Origin: Parvularculaceae bacterium
GTDB taxonomy: Bacteria > Pseudomonadota > Alphaproteobacteria > Caulobacterales > Parvularculaceae
Direction of reading: 5' to 3'
Length of the DNA stretch: 64,000 bases
Assembly (NCBI GenBank): GCA_028284065.1
Contig: JANQSJ010000011.1
Location: 372,001-436,000 of the forward strand
Numbering within the stretch: the stretch's first letter is position 1; each line of letters starts with the position of its first letter. The notes below the pieces were generated by a model, which saw nothing but the letters and a program-made list of their open reading frames with translations, searched no databases and was not told the origin of the DNA. The position numbers and the translations under genes were made by a program. This document shows, in pieces, positions 44,710-53,978 of this stretch.

Positions 44710-46064
44710 AAAGAGTTCTCTTCGAAGAGAGCGCGCGCATCCCGCCCCTGCTCGACGACGAACCGGTGGGCCGCGTACTCGCCGCGCGTCACGCCGCTCT
44801 CCGCGATCTCCTGCAACGGATCGAGGAAGTGCGTTTCATCTGAGTACTGAGAGCCGGGCGCGGCGCGTCGTTTCAGGCCAACTCGCGAGATCGACAAAAG
44901 GTCAAGCGCGATATCGCGCACAGTGCGGCCGTCAATCAGCGCCTTGAGGCCGAGCCGGGCGGCGTCATCGCGCGCGGCGAGCCGCGTCTCGCGCGACCAG
45001 TCCTTCGCAAGGTCCCAGGCCGCTTCGAGCGCGGCGTCATCATAAAGGAGGCCAACCCAGAAGGCGGGGAGCGCGCAAATTCGCGCCCAGGGCCCGGAAT
45101 CCGCCCCGCGCATTTCAAGGAAGCGCTTCAGCCGCACTTCGGGAAAGGCGGTGGACAGATGATCTTCCCAGTCCGCCATGGTCGGCCGCTCGCCCGGCAA
45201 GGCCGGCAACTCTCCCTTTAGGAAATCGCGAAACGACTGGCCCGCCGCGTCCACATAGCGCCCGTTCCGGCGGACGAAATACATTGGCACGCCAAGCATG
45301 TAATCGACATAGCGTTCGTAGCCGAAGCCGTCTTCGAAGACGAAGTCGAGAAGCCCGGTGCGGTCTGGGTCGGTGTCGGTCCAGATGTGCGCCCGCCAGG
45401 AAGCGAACCCCGTCGCGCGGCCTTCGAGAAGCGAGGAGTTGGCGAATAGCGCCGTCGCAATGGGCTGCAAGGCGAGCGCGGTACGGAACTTTTTCGCCAT
45501 GTCCGCTTCGCTCAGGAAATCGAGATTCACCTGCACCGTGCAGGTGCGGTGCATCATGTCGAGGCCGAGCGAACCGACCTTCGGCATATAGGCGCGCATA
45601 ATGCCGTAGCGCGCTTTCGGCATTTCCGGCATTTGCTCGCGGGTCCAGGTGGGGGCGACGCCCATGCCGAGAAACCCGATGCCGAGCGGGTCGGAAACTG
45701 CCTTTACCGCATCAAGATGCCTGTGCACCTCCGTACACGTCTGATGGATGCTCGAAAGCGGCGCGCCGGAAAGCTCCACCTGGCCGCCGGGCTCTAGGGA
45801 GACGGACGCGCCCTCGCCCTTCAGGCCGATGGGCAGGCCCTCCTCGGCGACGATCTCCCAGCCCGTCCGTTCGCTGAGCGCCTCGAGGACCGCGCGCACG
45901 CCCGCCGGCCCATCATAGCCCGCAGGCGTCAGGTTCTCCCGGCAATAGATAAACTTCTCGTGCTCGGTGCCGATCCGCCAGTCGCTCTTCGGTTTCTCGC
46001 CCTCCGAAAGGTAAGCGGCGAGTTCCGAGAGGTTTTCAATCGGTTGCGCGTCTTCGCCCGCCAT
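44706..46064 (-). CDS. gshA: Glutamate-cysteine ligase, plant/alphaproteobacterial type
   Basis: First step of glutathione synthesis, joining glutamate and cysteine with ATP. The ATG at 46064 (MAGEDAQPIENLSELAAYLS, 452 residues) fits the family length; the frame is open 51 codons further upstream without similarity. The active-site segment WRIGTEHEKFIY, GEGASVSLEPGGQVELSGAP and MHRTCTVQVNLDF mark the GCS2 family with redox-sensitive cysteines as in plant enzymes. It shares 4 bp with the AlkA-type gene. Confidence 0.95.
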   Translation of the reverse strand: MAGEDAQPIENLSELAAYLSEGEKPKSDWRIGTEHEKFIYCRENLTPAGYDGPAGVRAVLEALSERTGWEIVAEEGLPIGLKGEGASVSLEPGGQVELSGAPLSSIHQTCTEVHRHLDAVKAVSDPLGIGFLGMGVAPTWTREQMPEMPKARYGIMRAYMPKVGSLGLDMMHRTCTVQVNLDFLSEADMAKKFRTALALQPIATALFANSSLLEGRATGFASWRAHIWTDTDPDRTGLLDFVFEDGFGYERYVDYMLGVPMYFVRRNGRYVDAAGQSFRDFLKGELPALPGERPTMADWEDHLSTAFPEVRLKRFLEMRGADSGPWARICALPAFWVGLLYDDAALEAAWDLAKDWSRETRLAARDDAARLGLKALIDGRTVRDIALDLLSISRVGLKRRAAPGSQYSDETHFLDPLQEIAESGVTRGEYAAHRFVVEQGRDARALFEENSF

Positions 46065-46180
46065 AGCCGCCTCGTTATTGCGTTCGCCCGCCTTTGCGGC
46101 CGCGACATCGTCCGACCGCCGGATTAAGGCCGAACGCGTCGAAGGTTCAAGCGTTTTGCCCCGTCGCCCTGACCGATCGT

Positions 46181-46945
46181 TCACGAACGCGCGAGATCGC
46201 CCTTCGCGGCCTGCCACAGGCCGAGGGCGATGATAGCGGCGGTGTCGGCCCGCAAGATGCGCGGCCCGAGCGTGACGGGGACGACGTCCGTCCGGGAGCG
46301 GATCGCCTCACGTTCCTGAGGCGAGAAGCCGCCTTCCGGGCCGATGAGAAGCGTCGCGGGCCCCTCGGGCAGGTCGCGAACCGCCTCGAACAGCGGCGCG
46401 GCGCGGCCCTTCCGCCCGCCCCATTCCGCTTCAGGGTCGTCGCCCGCCTCATCGCAGAAGATGAGCGCCCGGCCGGCGGGGAGGTCGGCGAGGAACGCCG
46501 CCAGCTTCGCCGGCGCGGAAACTTCCGGAACCGACATCCGGCCGCACTGCTCGGCGGCTTCGCGCGCGATCGCCTTGAGACGGTCGATGCGCAGGCGCTC
46601 CGAATTCGTCCGCGCCGTCACGACGGGCCGGAACGCCGATGCGCCGAGTTCGACGCATTTCTGAATGAGGTATTCGGTGGGCGCCCGCTTGATCGGCGAA
46701 AAGGCGACGTCGACCTCCGGCGCCGACTCAGCGTCGCGCAGCTTGTCGCCAAGGGCGGCGACAATGGCCTTCTTGTCGACGCGGACGAGCTCCGCCGCGA
46801 ACTCGCCATCGCGGGAATTGAAGAGGCGGACATTATCGCCTTCGCCCCGACGCAGCACATTGCGCAGGTAGTGCGCATGCTCGTCGGGCAGGGCCAACGT
46901 CTCGCCTGTGCGCAATGAGGCTTCGATGAAGAGACGGGGGATCAT
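46181..46945 (-). CDS. rsmE: 16S rRNA (uracil-1498-N3)-methyltransferase
   Basis: SPOUT methyltransferase that modifies U1498 near the decoding site. The 254-residue protein has an N-terminal PUA-like domain (HAHYLRNVLRRGEGDNVRLF), the Gln-Lys-containing ECVELG-type QKCVELGASAFRPV, and the knot motif LLIGPEGGFSPQEREAIR. It is divergent from ubiA, with 97 bp between the two. Confidence 0.95.
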   Translation of the reverse strand: MIPRLFIEASLRTGETLALPDEHAHYLRNVLRRGEGDNVRLFNSRDGEFAAELVRVDKKAIVAALGDKLRDAESAPEVDVAFSPIKRAPTEYLIQKCVELGASAFRPVVTARTNSERLRIDRLKAIAREAAEQCGRMSVPEVSAPAKLAAFLADLPAGRALIFCDEAGDDPEAEWGGRKGRAAPLFEAVRDLPEGPATLLIGPEGGFSPQEREAIRSRTDVVPVTLGPRILRADTAAIIALGLWQAAKGDLARS

Positions 46946-47042
46946 GGTGAAGCTTGATAGGGCTCCTTAATTGGTTGCGGCTTCCCGTTGCGGCGCCTTC
47001 GACGCTTTGCGCCGGCCCGCCAGCCGGGATAGGCATCCACCT

Positions 47043-48005
47043 ATGACCGATGCGCCGTCGTCATCAACGCTTGCGGACGCAGGAACGCCCGCCGACGCGG
47101 CGGCGGGAAACTGGGTGGACCGTTTCGCGCCGCGCCCAGCGAAGCCCTATCTGCGGCTTATACGCGCCGATCGACCGGTCGGCGTCTGGCTTTTGTGGCT
47201 CCCCTGCCTGTGGGGCGCGGGCCTTGCGCGGCTTGACGGCCTCGGCGACTGGACGGACGCATTTCGGACGGCGGCGCTTTGCGGCGTCGGGGCATTCGCA
47301 ATGCGCGGCGCAGGGTGCGCCTACAACGACATTGTCGACCGCGATTTTGATGCGAAAGTCGCCCGCACGGCGCTGCGGCCGATCCCGTCCGGCCAGATTT
47401 CGGTCCGACGGGCCTCGGCCGTCGTCATTGGCCTCAGCCTCGCCGGGCTCCTGGTCCTCATTCAGTTCAACGCCTTTACGATTGCGCTCGGCGTCGCCTC
47501 GCTGGGCCTTGTCGCCGCCTACCCCTTCATGAAGCGCATCACCTGGTGGCCGCAGGCGTGGCTGGGCCTCACCTTCAACTGGGGCGCGCTCGTCGGCTAC
47601 GCAGCGGCCGCGGGCGGGCTCTCCGCGAGCGCGCTCCTGCTCTACGCCGCCGGCGTCGCCTGGACCCTCGGCTACGACACGATTTACGCCCATCAAGACA
47701 AGGAGGACGACGCGCTGATCGGCGTGAAGTCGTCCGCAAGGGCGCTTGGCGACCGGACCGTCCCCGCGCTTTCGGCGTTTTACGCCGCGACCATCGCCTT
47801 CCTCGCAGCGGCCGGCGCCGCGGCCGGCGCGCCGGCCCTATTCTACGCGGCGCTCGCGCCCGCGGCGGCGCATCTCGCCTGGCAGGTCCGCCGCTTTGAC
47901 GCGGCTGACGGGGCGAGCCAACTGCGCCTCTTCAAGTCCAACCGGGACGCGGGGCTCCTCGTCCTCGCGGCGTTTTTATTGGCGGCGGCGCAGCAAGCCG
48001 CCTAA
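47043..48005 (+). CDS. ubiA: 4-hydroxybenzoate polyprenyltransferase
   Basis: Inner-membrane prenyltransferase that attaches the isoprenoid tail to 4-hydroxybenzoate in ubiquinone synthesis. From MTDAPSSSTLADAGTPADAA the protein has 320 residues with about eight membrane helices. The two aspartate-rich motifs are NDIVDRDFDAKVARTALRPI and YDTIYAHQDKEDD. It is followed by msrB after 33 bp. Confidence 0.95.
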   Translation: MTDAPSSSTLADAGTPADAAAGNWVDRFAPRPAKPYLRLIRADRPVGVWLLWLPCLWGAGLARLDGLGDWTDAFRTAALCGVGAFAMRGAGCAYNDIVDRDFDAKVARTALRPIPSGQISVRRASAVVIGLSLAGLLVLIQFNAFTIALGVASLGLVAAYPFMKRITWWPQAWLGLTFNWGALVGYAAAAGGLSASALLLYAAGVAWTLGYDTIYAHQDKEDDALIGVKSSARALGDRTVPALSAFYAATIAFLAAAGAAAGAPALFYAALAPAAAHLAWQVRRFDAADGASQLRLFKSNRDAGLLVLAAFLLAAAQQAA

Positions 48006-48038
48006 ATGAATGGGCGAAGCAAACGCCTATGGAAGCCG

Positions 48039-48563
48039 ATGACCACCGACAGACGCGCATTTATCTCGGGCGCCGCCATTGGCGCGGCAGCCCTCGTTTC
48101 AGGGTCGGGCCATGCGGAGACGCCAGTGCACGCCCCTGACGTCAGTCAGATTCCGGACTATGACGCCTGGCAACTGTCCGACGACGAATGGCGCGAGCGG
48201 CTGACCCGCGAGCAATACTACGTGCTGCGCCGCGAAGGCACCGAACGCGCGGGAACGAGCCCGCTGGACAATGAAAAGCGCAAGGGCGTCTTCGCCTGCG
48301 CCGGCTGCGGCTACGATCTCTTCACGTCCGAGCAAAAGTTCGACAGCGGCACCGGCTGGCCGTCCTTCTTCGACGTCCTGCCGAACGCAATCGGGACAAA
48401 GCGGGACTTCAAGCTGATATTACCGCGTACGGAATACCACTGCGCGCGATGCGGCGGCCATCAGGGCCACGTTTTCGACGACGGCCCTGCGCCGACGGGG
48501 TTGCGTTATTGCAATAACGGCGTCGCGCTTACGTTCCGGCCCGCCGAAGAGGGCGCCGCCTGA
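48039..48563 (+). CDS. msrB: Peptide-methionine (R)-S-oxide reductase with Tat-type signal
   Basis: Repairs methionine-R-sulfoxide in proteins. From MTTDRRAFISGAAIGAAALV it has 174 residues with a twin-arginine-like signal, so it likely acts in the periplasm. The MsrB domain has the zinc pairs CAGCG and CARCG, GTGWPSFF, GHQGHVFDDGP, and the catalytic cysteine in LRYCNNGVALTF, where the residues after the Cys differ slightly from the usual CINS. An in-frame ATG lies right after the ubiA stop at 48006. Confidence 0.93.
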   Translation: MTTDRRAFISGAAIGAAALVSGSGHAETPVHAPDVSQIPDYDAWQLSDDEWRERLTREQYYVLRREGTERAGTSPLDNEKRKGVFACAGCGYDLFTSEQKFDSGTGWPSFFDVLPNAIGTKRDFKLILPRTEYHCARCGGHQGHVFDDGPAPTGLRYCNNGVALTFRPAEEGAA

Positions 48564-48658
48564 TCGTCGACCGCGGGGCCTTGCGCGCGCGCCGAGGCCC
48601 CCGCCCCAGCGATCGCCTGCGAAGCCGGCCATCTCAATAACCGTCTGTGGAGAGTCCC

Positions 48659-49138
48659 ATGCGTCCATCTTCTATTGCATCTGTCGCCATCGCCGCCTTG
48701 GTGGTTGTTCTGGCCGCTGCGTGCTCCGGCGAAACAACCGAGGTTACGTCGCCAGAGACGACGGCGCGCGCAGAGGCTGCGGTCGTTGATGCGGTCAAAA
48801 GCGACGCCAAAATCGCTGCCGTCCTCGTGCGCGCTGACTGGTGTTCGTCGTGCAAAATAATCGAGCCAAAACTTGATGTCGTGCGCGCGGGCGCGCCGAT
48901 TAGGGGCGTGTCGCACCTGACGCTCGATTACACCGCGCGAGATGAAGAGGCGTTCTACGCCGCCGCAGACGCCGCCGGCGTCGGCGAAGCGATCAGAGGC
49001 GCTTTTGCGCGGGACGGCGTGACGACGGGGATTGTTCTGCTCGTGGACGTCGCGTCCGGCGCTATCGTGGGCGACCTCAGAAAGTCGCTTTCGAGCGAGG
49101 AGCTTGCGGCGGCCATGAGCGCAGCCGGCGAGGCCTGA
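48659..49138 (+). CDS. Thioredoxin-fold lipoprotein
   Basis: A 159-residue protein with a signal peptide ending in the lipobox LAAAC and a thioredoxin-like active site WCSSCK (CxxC) in LVRADWCSSCKIIEPKLDV, so it probably does thiol redox work at the periplasmic face of a membrane. The start at 48659 has GGAGA seven bases upstream. The location after msrB suggests a role linked to methionine sulfoxide repair, which is inference. It ends 12 bp before a pair of MITEs. Confidence 0.82.
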   Translation: MRPSSIASVAIAALVVVLAAACSGETTEVTSPETTARAEAAVVDAVKSDAKIAAVLVRADWCSSCKIIEPKLDVVRAGAPIRGVSHLTLDYTARDEEAFYAAADAAGVGEAIRGAFARDGVTTGIVLLVDVASGAIVGDLRKSLSSEELAAAMSAAGEA

Positions 49139-49153
49139 CGCAGCGATTTCTTA

Positions 49154-49347
49154 GAGCCCGTTTGAAAAAGCCTGCAAGGTCCCCCGCGATTGGATAATCA
49201 GACGCGCCCGACCTATGAGATGGCCGATGCATTGGCCTATTCGGGCTCTATTCGAGATAGACCAAGAGCCTGAACCATATCGTCGCGGGGAAACGAACGT
49301 CTGATCATCTGTCGCTGGATCAATCGCAGACGTTTTCAGAAAGGCTC
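49154..49347. mobile_element. IS5-type MITE, copy 1
   Basis: A 194-bp non-coding element with imperfect terminal inverted repeats GAGCCCGTTTGAAAA and, on the other strand, GAGCCTTTCTGAAAA. It is flanked by TTA on both sides, consistent with 3-bp target duplication of IS1031-group IS5 elements. It is about 95 percent identical by eye to the copy that follows directly. Confidence 0.75.
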
Positions 49348-49350
49348 TTA

Positions 49351-49544
49351 GAGCCCGTTTGAAAAAGCCGGCGAAGTCCCCCGCGATCGGATAATCAGAC
49401 GCGCCCGACCTATGAGATGGCCGATGCAATGGCCGGTTTGGGCTCTATTCGAGATAGACTAAGAGCCCGAACCATATCGTCGCGGGGAAACGAACGTCTG
49501 ATCATCTGTCGCTGGATCGATCACAGACGTTTTCAGAAAGGCTC
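49351..49544. mobile_element. IS5-type MITE, copy 2
   Basis: Second 194-bp copy, 197 bp from the first, sharing one TTA with it (49348-49350) and followed by another TTA (49545-49547). That last TTA is, on the minus strand, the TAA stop codon of the next gene. The copies differ at only a few positions, so the duplication is recent or the copies are homogenised. Confidence 0.75.
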
Positions 49545-50474
49545 TTAAAACCCATCAACGTCCGTCGGCTGCGGCGCGACGTCAGGCTGTTGGGCGAGCT
49601 CCGCGCGCGCCTCCGCGATTGTCACCGCGACGCCTTTCAGCATCGGCGCCCTGATTGGATAATCAGCTGACAGAGTTATTTCGTAGTCGCGGGAGGCCAC
49701 CGCAATGTCGGACGTCGCATCGGCTTGCGCCTCGGCGCCGCGGTCCTGTCCACTCAACGCGCCTCGCCCAACGCCCTGGTCGACGGCCCCGCCGGCGTCC
49801 CCGGAAGACGCCAAACCAACGGCGGCGCCCTCCAGGACGATCGGCAGGCTGGTGAGCGGTTCGCCGCGCGAAACGTCATAGACGATGATGCGCCGGCCAT
49901 TCGGACCGTCCACCAACAGGGCAAGACGCTCGCCGTCGAGCCCCACTGAGCGCACCTCGGCGCCGCGCGGAATTTCAATCGCGAAGTCTTCGGCTGCGAG
50001 CGAGGTCAGCCCCTCGGCCGCAATTCGGCCCGCCGCGGGGGCGGGCGCGCCCGTCAGCGCGAGAGGCGGTTCGGGTCTGTCATCGACCGTCAGCTTGATC
50101 GCATCCGTTTCCAGCGCCTCGACTTCCAACACAGCCGCGGGCGCGCGGTTTGGCGGCGCGTCGAGAACGAAGATCGATGCGATCAGCACCAGCAGGAAAA
50201 CGAACGGAATGGTCGCGGTCGCGACTAGGAAGTTGCGCAGCAGCGGACCGCGCCCCGTCCCGCCTGGATGCGCCGTTTCGGCGTCGATCGGCGATTCCCT
50301 CTCGGACGCCTCGTAGGCGTCGTCGGCGAACGCGCGGCGATCCCAATGATCCCGGGAGCCGGCGGCCGGATCGACGTCCGGCGAATAGTCAGGATCATCG
50401 CGCCCCGACGCTCGGCCGGGCCCGAGATCGTATGCCGCGGCCGGCTCTTCGGTGTCGCGTCGCGCCTCGCTCAT
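49545..50474 (-). CDS. Hypothetical membrane-anchored protein
   Basis: Not recognised. From the ATG at 50474 (MSEARRDTEEPAAAYDLGPG, 309 residues) there is an acidic cytoplasmic N-terminus of about 85 residues, one membrane helix (FLVATATIPFVFLLVLIASIF), and a periplasmic domain with short beta-type repeats (IEIPRGAEVRSVGLDGERLA, RIIVYDVSRGEPLTSLPIVL). Its stop codon is made by the TTA flanking MITE copy 2, so the C-terminus may have been shortened by the insertion. It is divergent from rluD. Confidence 0.7.
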   Translation of the reverse strand: MSEARRDTEEPAAAYDLGPGRASGRDDPDYSPDVDPAAGSRDHWDRRAFADDAYEASERESPIDAETAHPGGTGRGPLLRNFLVATATIPFVFLLVLIASIFVLDAPPNRAPAAVLEVEALETDAIKLTVDDRPEPPLALTGAPAPAAGRIAAEGLTSLAAEDFAIEIPRGAEVRSVGLDGERLALLVDGPNGRRIIVYDVSRGEPLTSLPIVLEGAAVGLASSGDAGGAVDQGVGRGALSGQDRGAEAQADATSDIAVASRDYEITLSADYPIRAPMLKGVAVTIAEARAELAQQPDVAPQPTDVDGF

Positions 50475-50551
50475 GCTTGTCGGCCTTTTTTGCGCCATTC
50501 GGCGGGACAGTCGTTTGACTCGCCATCCCCGCCGTGGGAACGGCAAGTCCC

Positions 50552-51721
50552 ATGCCAGCCACGCCTCCCCTTGCGCCGCAGCGATCAGAAAAACCGATCG
50601 ACTTTGTCGCCGGCGAAGAAGATAGCGGGGCAAGGCTTGATAAATGGTTGTCGGAGCGGCTCGACGGCCTGACGCGATCGCGGCTGAAGGCGTTGATTGA
50701 AAAGGGCGCGCTCGCCCGCAATGGCGAGGCGTTCACCGATCCGTCCTGGCGGATAAAGGCGGGCGACCGGTTCACGCTGACCCCGCCCGCGATCGAGGCG
50801 CCGGCGCCCAGGGGCGAGTCGATAGCGCTCGACGTCCGATACGAAGACGCGGACCTCATCGTGGTGAACAAGCCGGCCGGCATGGTCGTGCATCCTGCCG
50901 CCGGAAACTGGTCCGGCACCCTTGTGAACGCCCTCATCGCCCATTGCGGCGACAGCCTTTCCGGCGTCGGCGGCGTTGCGCGGCCCGGCATCGTGCATCG
51001 GCTCGACAAGGATACGTCAGGCCTCATCGTCGCGGCGAAGCATGACGCCGCGCACCTTGCGCTCACCCAGGCGTTCTCGGTCCACGACATTGAGCGCGCC
51101 TATCTCGCAATCTGCGTCGGGGCCCCGAGGCCGTCAGTGGGTACGATTGATGCGCCCCTCGCCCGGCTTGGCGGCGAGCGGAAAAAAATGGGCGTCGTGA
51201 AGCCTAGGGGCGCGCGCATGATGGGCCAGGCCGACGCAGACAGGGCCGCGTCAGAGGCCGACGCCCGCCTCGCCGCGCTTTTCGAAGAGAACGAAGATCC
51301 GGACGAAGTGGACATCGCCGCAGCGATGCTGCCCCCCGGCGCCAAGCGGGCCGTCACGCACTACAAGGCCCTTAAGGCATTCGGCCGCGGCCGCGCAAAG
51401 CTCGCCGGCGACGCCCTCGCGTCGCTGATCGAATGCCGCCTCGAAACCGGGCGCACGCACCAGATAAGGGTCCATTTGGCCCATATTGGCCACCCGCTTA
51501 TCGGCGATCCGGTCTATGGCCGCGGTCCGGGCCTTTCAGGCCTCAAACCCGGCGACGAAGCCGCCGACGCGGCGCTGAATGCGATCGCCGGCTTTCGCCG
51601 CCAGGCGCTCCATGCGGCGGTGCTGGGATTTACGCACCCGATCAGCGGCGAGAATTTGAGGTTCGAGGCCGATCCGCCGGAAGACTTCAAACGGCTCTCG
51701 GAGGCCCTGAGAGCGCTTTAG
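50552..51721 (+). CDS. rluD: 23S rRNA pseudouridine synthase, RluD type
   Basis: Makes pseudouridines in helix 69 of 23S rRNA. The 389-residue protein (start MPATPPLAPQRSEKPIDFVA; a GTG 18 bp upstream is possible) has an N-terminal S4 domain (RLDKWLSERLDGLTRSRLKA), VNKPAGMVVHPAAGNW, and the catalytic aspartate in HRLDKDTSGLIVAAK. The ETGRTHQIRVHLAHIGHPLI motif follows. It has an inserted region (about 225-275). It lies directly upstream of rpoH, as in many alphaproteobacteria. Confidence 0.94.
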   Translation: MPATPPLAPQRSEKPIDFVAGEEDSGARLDKWLSERLDGLTRSRLKALIEKGALARNGEAFTDPSWRIKAGDRFTLTPPAIEAPAPRGESIALDVRYEDADLIVVNKPAGMVVHPAAGNWSGTLVNALIAHCGDSLSGVGGVARPGIVHRLDKDTSGLIVAAKHDAAHLALTQAFSVHDIERAYLAICVGAPRPSVGTIDAPLARLGGERKKMGVVKPRGARMMGQADADRAASEADARLAALFEENEDPDEVDIAAAMLPPGAKRAVTHYKALKAFGRGRAKLAGDALASLIECRLETGRTHQIRVHLAHIGHPLIGDPVYGRGPGLSGLKPGDEAADAALNAIAGFRRQALHAAVLGFTHPISGENLRFEADPPEDFKRLSEALRAL

Positions 51722-51983
51722 CCGGTTCGGCTCACGCAGATGTGCGCGCTCGCGCGCCCAAGTGACGGGTTAGCGCGGCCGGCCGCCTCCAATTCGCCCT
51801 AGATCCGGCCTACCCTCTGAAGCGTAGAGTTTAAGCGCGCTTCAGCCGCCCCCTTTAATTATGCCGCGCCGCACACATATATCGAAAGCGTGCGCGTCGC
51901 CGTCAGGGGCGCGACGGCTTGTTGCGGCCGCTAGAGCCGAACAGTGACGACCAGTCTCGCCACCTTGGGAGATGACAAAAGAC

Positions 51984-52913
51984 ATGGCTAATCAAATCGT
52001 AGCGGCGCCGTCATTGACGCCCGAAGGATCGCTTTCGCGCTACCTTTCCGAGATCAGGAAATTTCCGATGCTCGAAAAGGACGAAGAATACATGCTCGCC
52101 AAACGCTTCGCCGAGCATAGCGACCCGGACGCCGCCCAGAAACTCATCACCAGCCACCTGCGCCTCGTCGCCAAAATCGCGATGGGCTATCGCGGTTACG
52201 GCCTGCCGATCGGAGAGGTCATTTCCGAAGGAAACGTGGGCCTCATGCAGGCGGTGAAGCGCTTTGACGCCGACAAGGGCTTTCGCCTCGCCACCTATGC
52301 GATGTGGTGGATAAGGGCGTCAATTCAAGAATATATCCTGCGTTCCTGGAGCCTCGTGAAGATCGGCACCACTGCGGCGCAAAAGAAGCTCTTTTTCAAT
52401 CTTCGCAAGATCAAGGGCCAGATTGACGCCGTCGAAGAGGGCGACCTGAAGCCGGAGCAGGTGGAGCACATCGCCGACAAGCTTGGCGTCACTCATGATG
52501 ACGTCATCTCCATGAACCGACGGATGTCCGGCGGCGAGGCGTCCCTTAACGCGCCCCTTGGCAAGGGCGAAGATGCGGGAGGCGAGTGGCAGGACTGGCT
52601 CGTCGACGAAAATGCGGTGAACCCGGAGCAGCAGCTTGCGCAGGACGACGAATACAATATGCGCATGTCGCTGCTGGAAGAGGCGCTCGCCGGGCTCAAT
52701 GAGCGCGAGCAGCACATCCTCACCGAACGTCGGCTAAAGGATAATCCGACGACCCTTGAGGACCTGAGCCAGGTCTATGGCGTCAGCCGCGAGCGCATCC
52801 GCCAGATCGAAGTGCGCGCCTTTGAAAAGCTTCAGAAGGCGATGAAGTCGCTCGACAAGGCGGCGCGGGCGCAGACCATCGACGTCTCGGACGGCGCGCC
52901 CGCCACGGCGTAG
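51984..52913 (+). CDS. rpoH: RNA polymerase sigma-32 factor (heat shock)
   Basis: Directs RNA polymerase to heat-shock promoters. The 309-residue protein shows the RpoH box (QKKLFFNLRKIK), region 2.4 FRLATYAMWWIRASIQEYIL, and region 4 with NEREQHILTERRL and YGVSRERIRQIEVRAFEKLQ. ATG 51984 is used because ATG 51972 lies directly on the GGGAG. The 260-bp gap from rluD should hold its promoter. Confidence 0.95.
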   Translation: MANQIVAAPSLTPEGSLSRYLSEIRKFPMLEKDEEYMLAKRFAEHSDPDAAQKLITSHLRLVAKIAMGYRGYGLPIGEVISEGNVGLMQAVKRFDADKGFRLATYAMWWIRASIQEYILRSWSLVKIGTTAAQKKLFFNLRKIKGQIDAVEEGDLKPEQVEHIADKLGVTHDDVISMNRRMSGGEASLNAPLGKGEDAGGEWQDWLVDENAVNPEQQLAQDDEYNMRMSLLEEALAGLNEREQHILTERRLKDNPTTLEDLSQVYGVSRERIRQIEVRAFEKLQKAMKSLDKAARAQTIDVSDGAPATA

Positions 52914-52926
52914 TCAACACGATTGC

Positions 52927-52951
52927 GGCGGCCCTCAAAGATAGGGCCGCC
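52927..52951. terminator. Bidirectional hairpin between rpoH and the DUF2306 gene
   Basis: A perfect 9-bp stem GGCGGCCCT / AGGGCCGCC with a 7-nt loop lies between convergent genes and includes the stop codon of the minus-strand gene. There is no T run on either side, so its strength as a terminator is uncertain. Confidence 0.5.
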
Positions 52952-53768
52952 ACATCATGAAGATCGTTCCGAATATCCCGACGCTCATCACGGCGGTCGC
53001 AGCTAGGACAAGCCCGGCGCCGGCGTATTTTGACGCGGCGTCGCGCGAGCGCTGCGCGACGAAGTAAGCCTCCAGCACCGCCAGCGGGATGAGATAACAG
53101 CCGAAGCTGAAGAATATGTCGGCGGGGCCATCAAGGTTTCTGGTCATGCCGACCGGCCCCTGGTTGAAGATAATCCACGCCATGATCCCGACGCGGAAGA
53201 ACCAGACGCCATTGACGGCGATGTAAGCGCGCATCGCCCAACGCCGATGGGCTTCAAAATCCCGCTTTACGGCGAGCCGCCAAGCGATAGCCCCGAACAT
53301 CAGGATAAGGACGCCGTCGATTGATGTGGCGAAGCCGGAGATCGGAGAGAGATAAGTCCCGCGGCCCCAGGTCAGGATGATTCCGCCCATCGCCATGCCG
53401 TAGGCGATGAAGAGAAAGAGACGGCCGTTCCAGCGATGCAGCCACGGCGCGCGGGCGCGGATCTGCGGGATAAGTTGGGCGACGCCGCCCAGCGTGATGA
53501 TTGCCGCCGGCAGAACATGCAGCGCAAACATGACGTTCCCCATCCGGTCGCCCGGCGTGTAGCCGTCGATCAGCGGCTTGTCGTTCCACGCCTCATAGTC
53601 GCCGACGAAAGTACGGGTCCCGTAATAGGCGACGATGAAATAGACGAAGGCCAATTGGCCGATGGCGGCGGTCAGGAACCAGAAAATCCCGGCGGCGCGC
53701 AAGACGCGCTCGCTGAAGCCGAGTCTATCGCCGGGCCGTTCGCCCGCCGCCATTGCAGATTCGCTCAT
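52935..53768 (-). CDS. DUF2306 family membrane protein
   Basis: A 277-residue multi-span inner-membrane protein with about seven hydrophobic helices, from MSESAMAAGERPGDRLGFSE. The family pattern appears in MFALHVLPAAIITLGGVAQL, HRWNGRLFLFIAYGMAMGG and FEAHRRWAMRAYIAVNGVWF; conserved histidines in helices suggest a metal- or heme-type site, which is inferred. It diverges from an AraC-type regulator 210 bp away that may control it. Function unknown. Confidence 0.8.
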   Translation of the reverse strand: MSESAMAAGERPGDRLGFSERVLRAAGIFWFLTAAIGQLAFVYFIVAYYGTRTFVGDYEAWNDKPLIDGYTPGDRMGNVMFALHVLPAAIITLGGVAQLIPQIRARAPWLHRWNGRLFLFIAYGMAMGGIILTWGRGTYLSPISGFATSIDGVLILMFGAIAWRLAVKRDFEAHRRWAMRAYIAVNGVWFFRVGIMAWIIFNQGPVGMTRNLDGPADIFFSFGCYLIPLAVLEAYFVAQRSRDAASKYAGAGLVLAATAVMSVGIFGTIFMMWRPYL

Positions 53769-53978
53769 TCGGAAACTCCCATTGCCTGTCCGCCGCCGCA
53801 CGGCCGACGCGATTGGTCGGCGAACCGGGACGGGCCGTAGGAAAAACGCGTTGAACGATCTCGCCGATTTGGAAATCGGCGCGTATTTTCGTCGGGGGAC
53901 GCGATGGAACGCAGCATCTCGTCGACGGATCGCCTGAGGCCTGGGGCGACGGGGGACTAGCTAGGAGCCGCGACGGAA

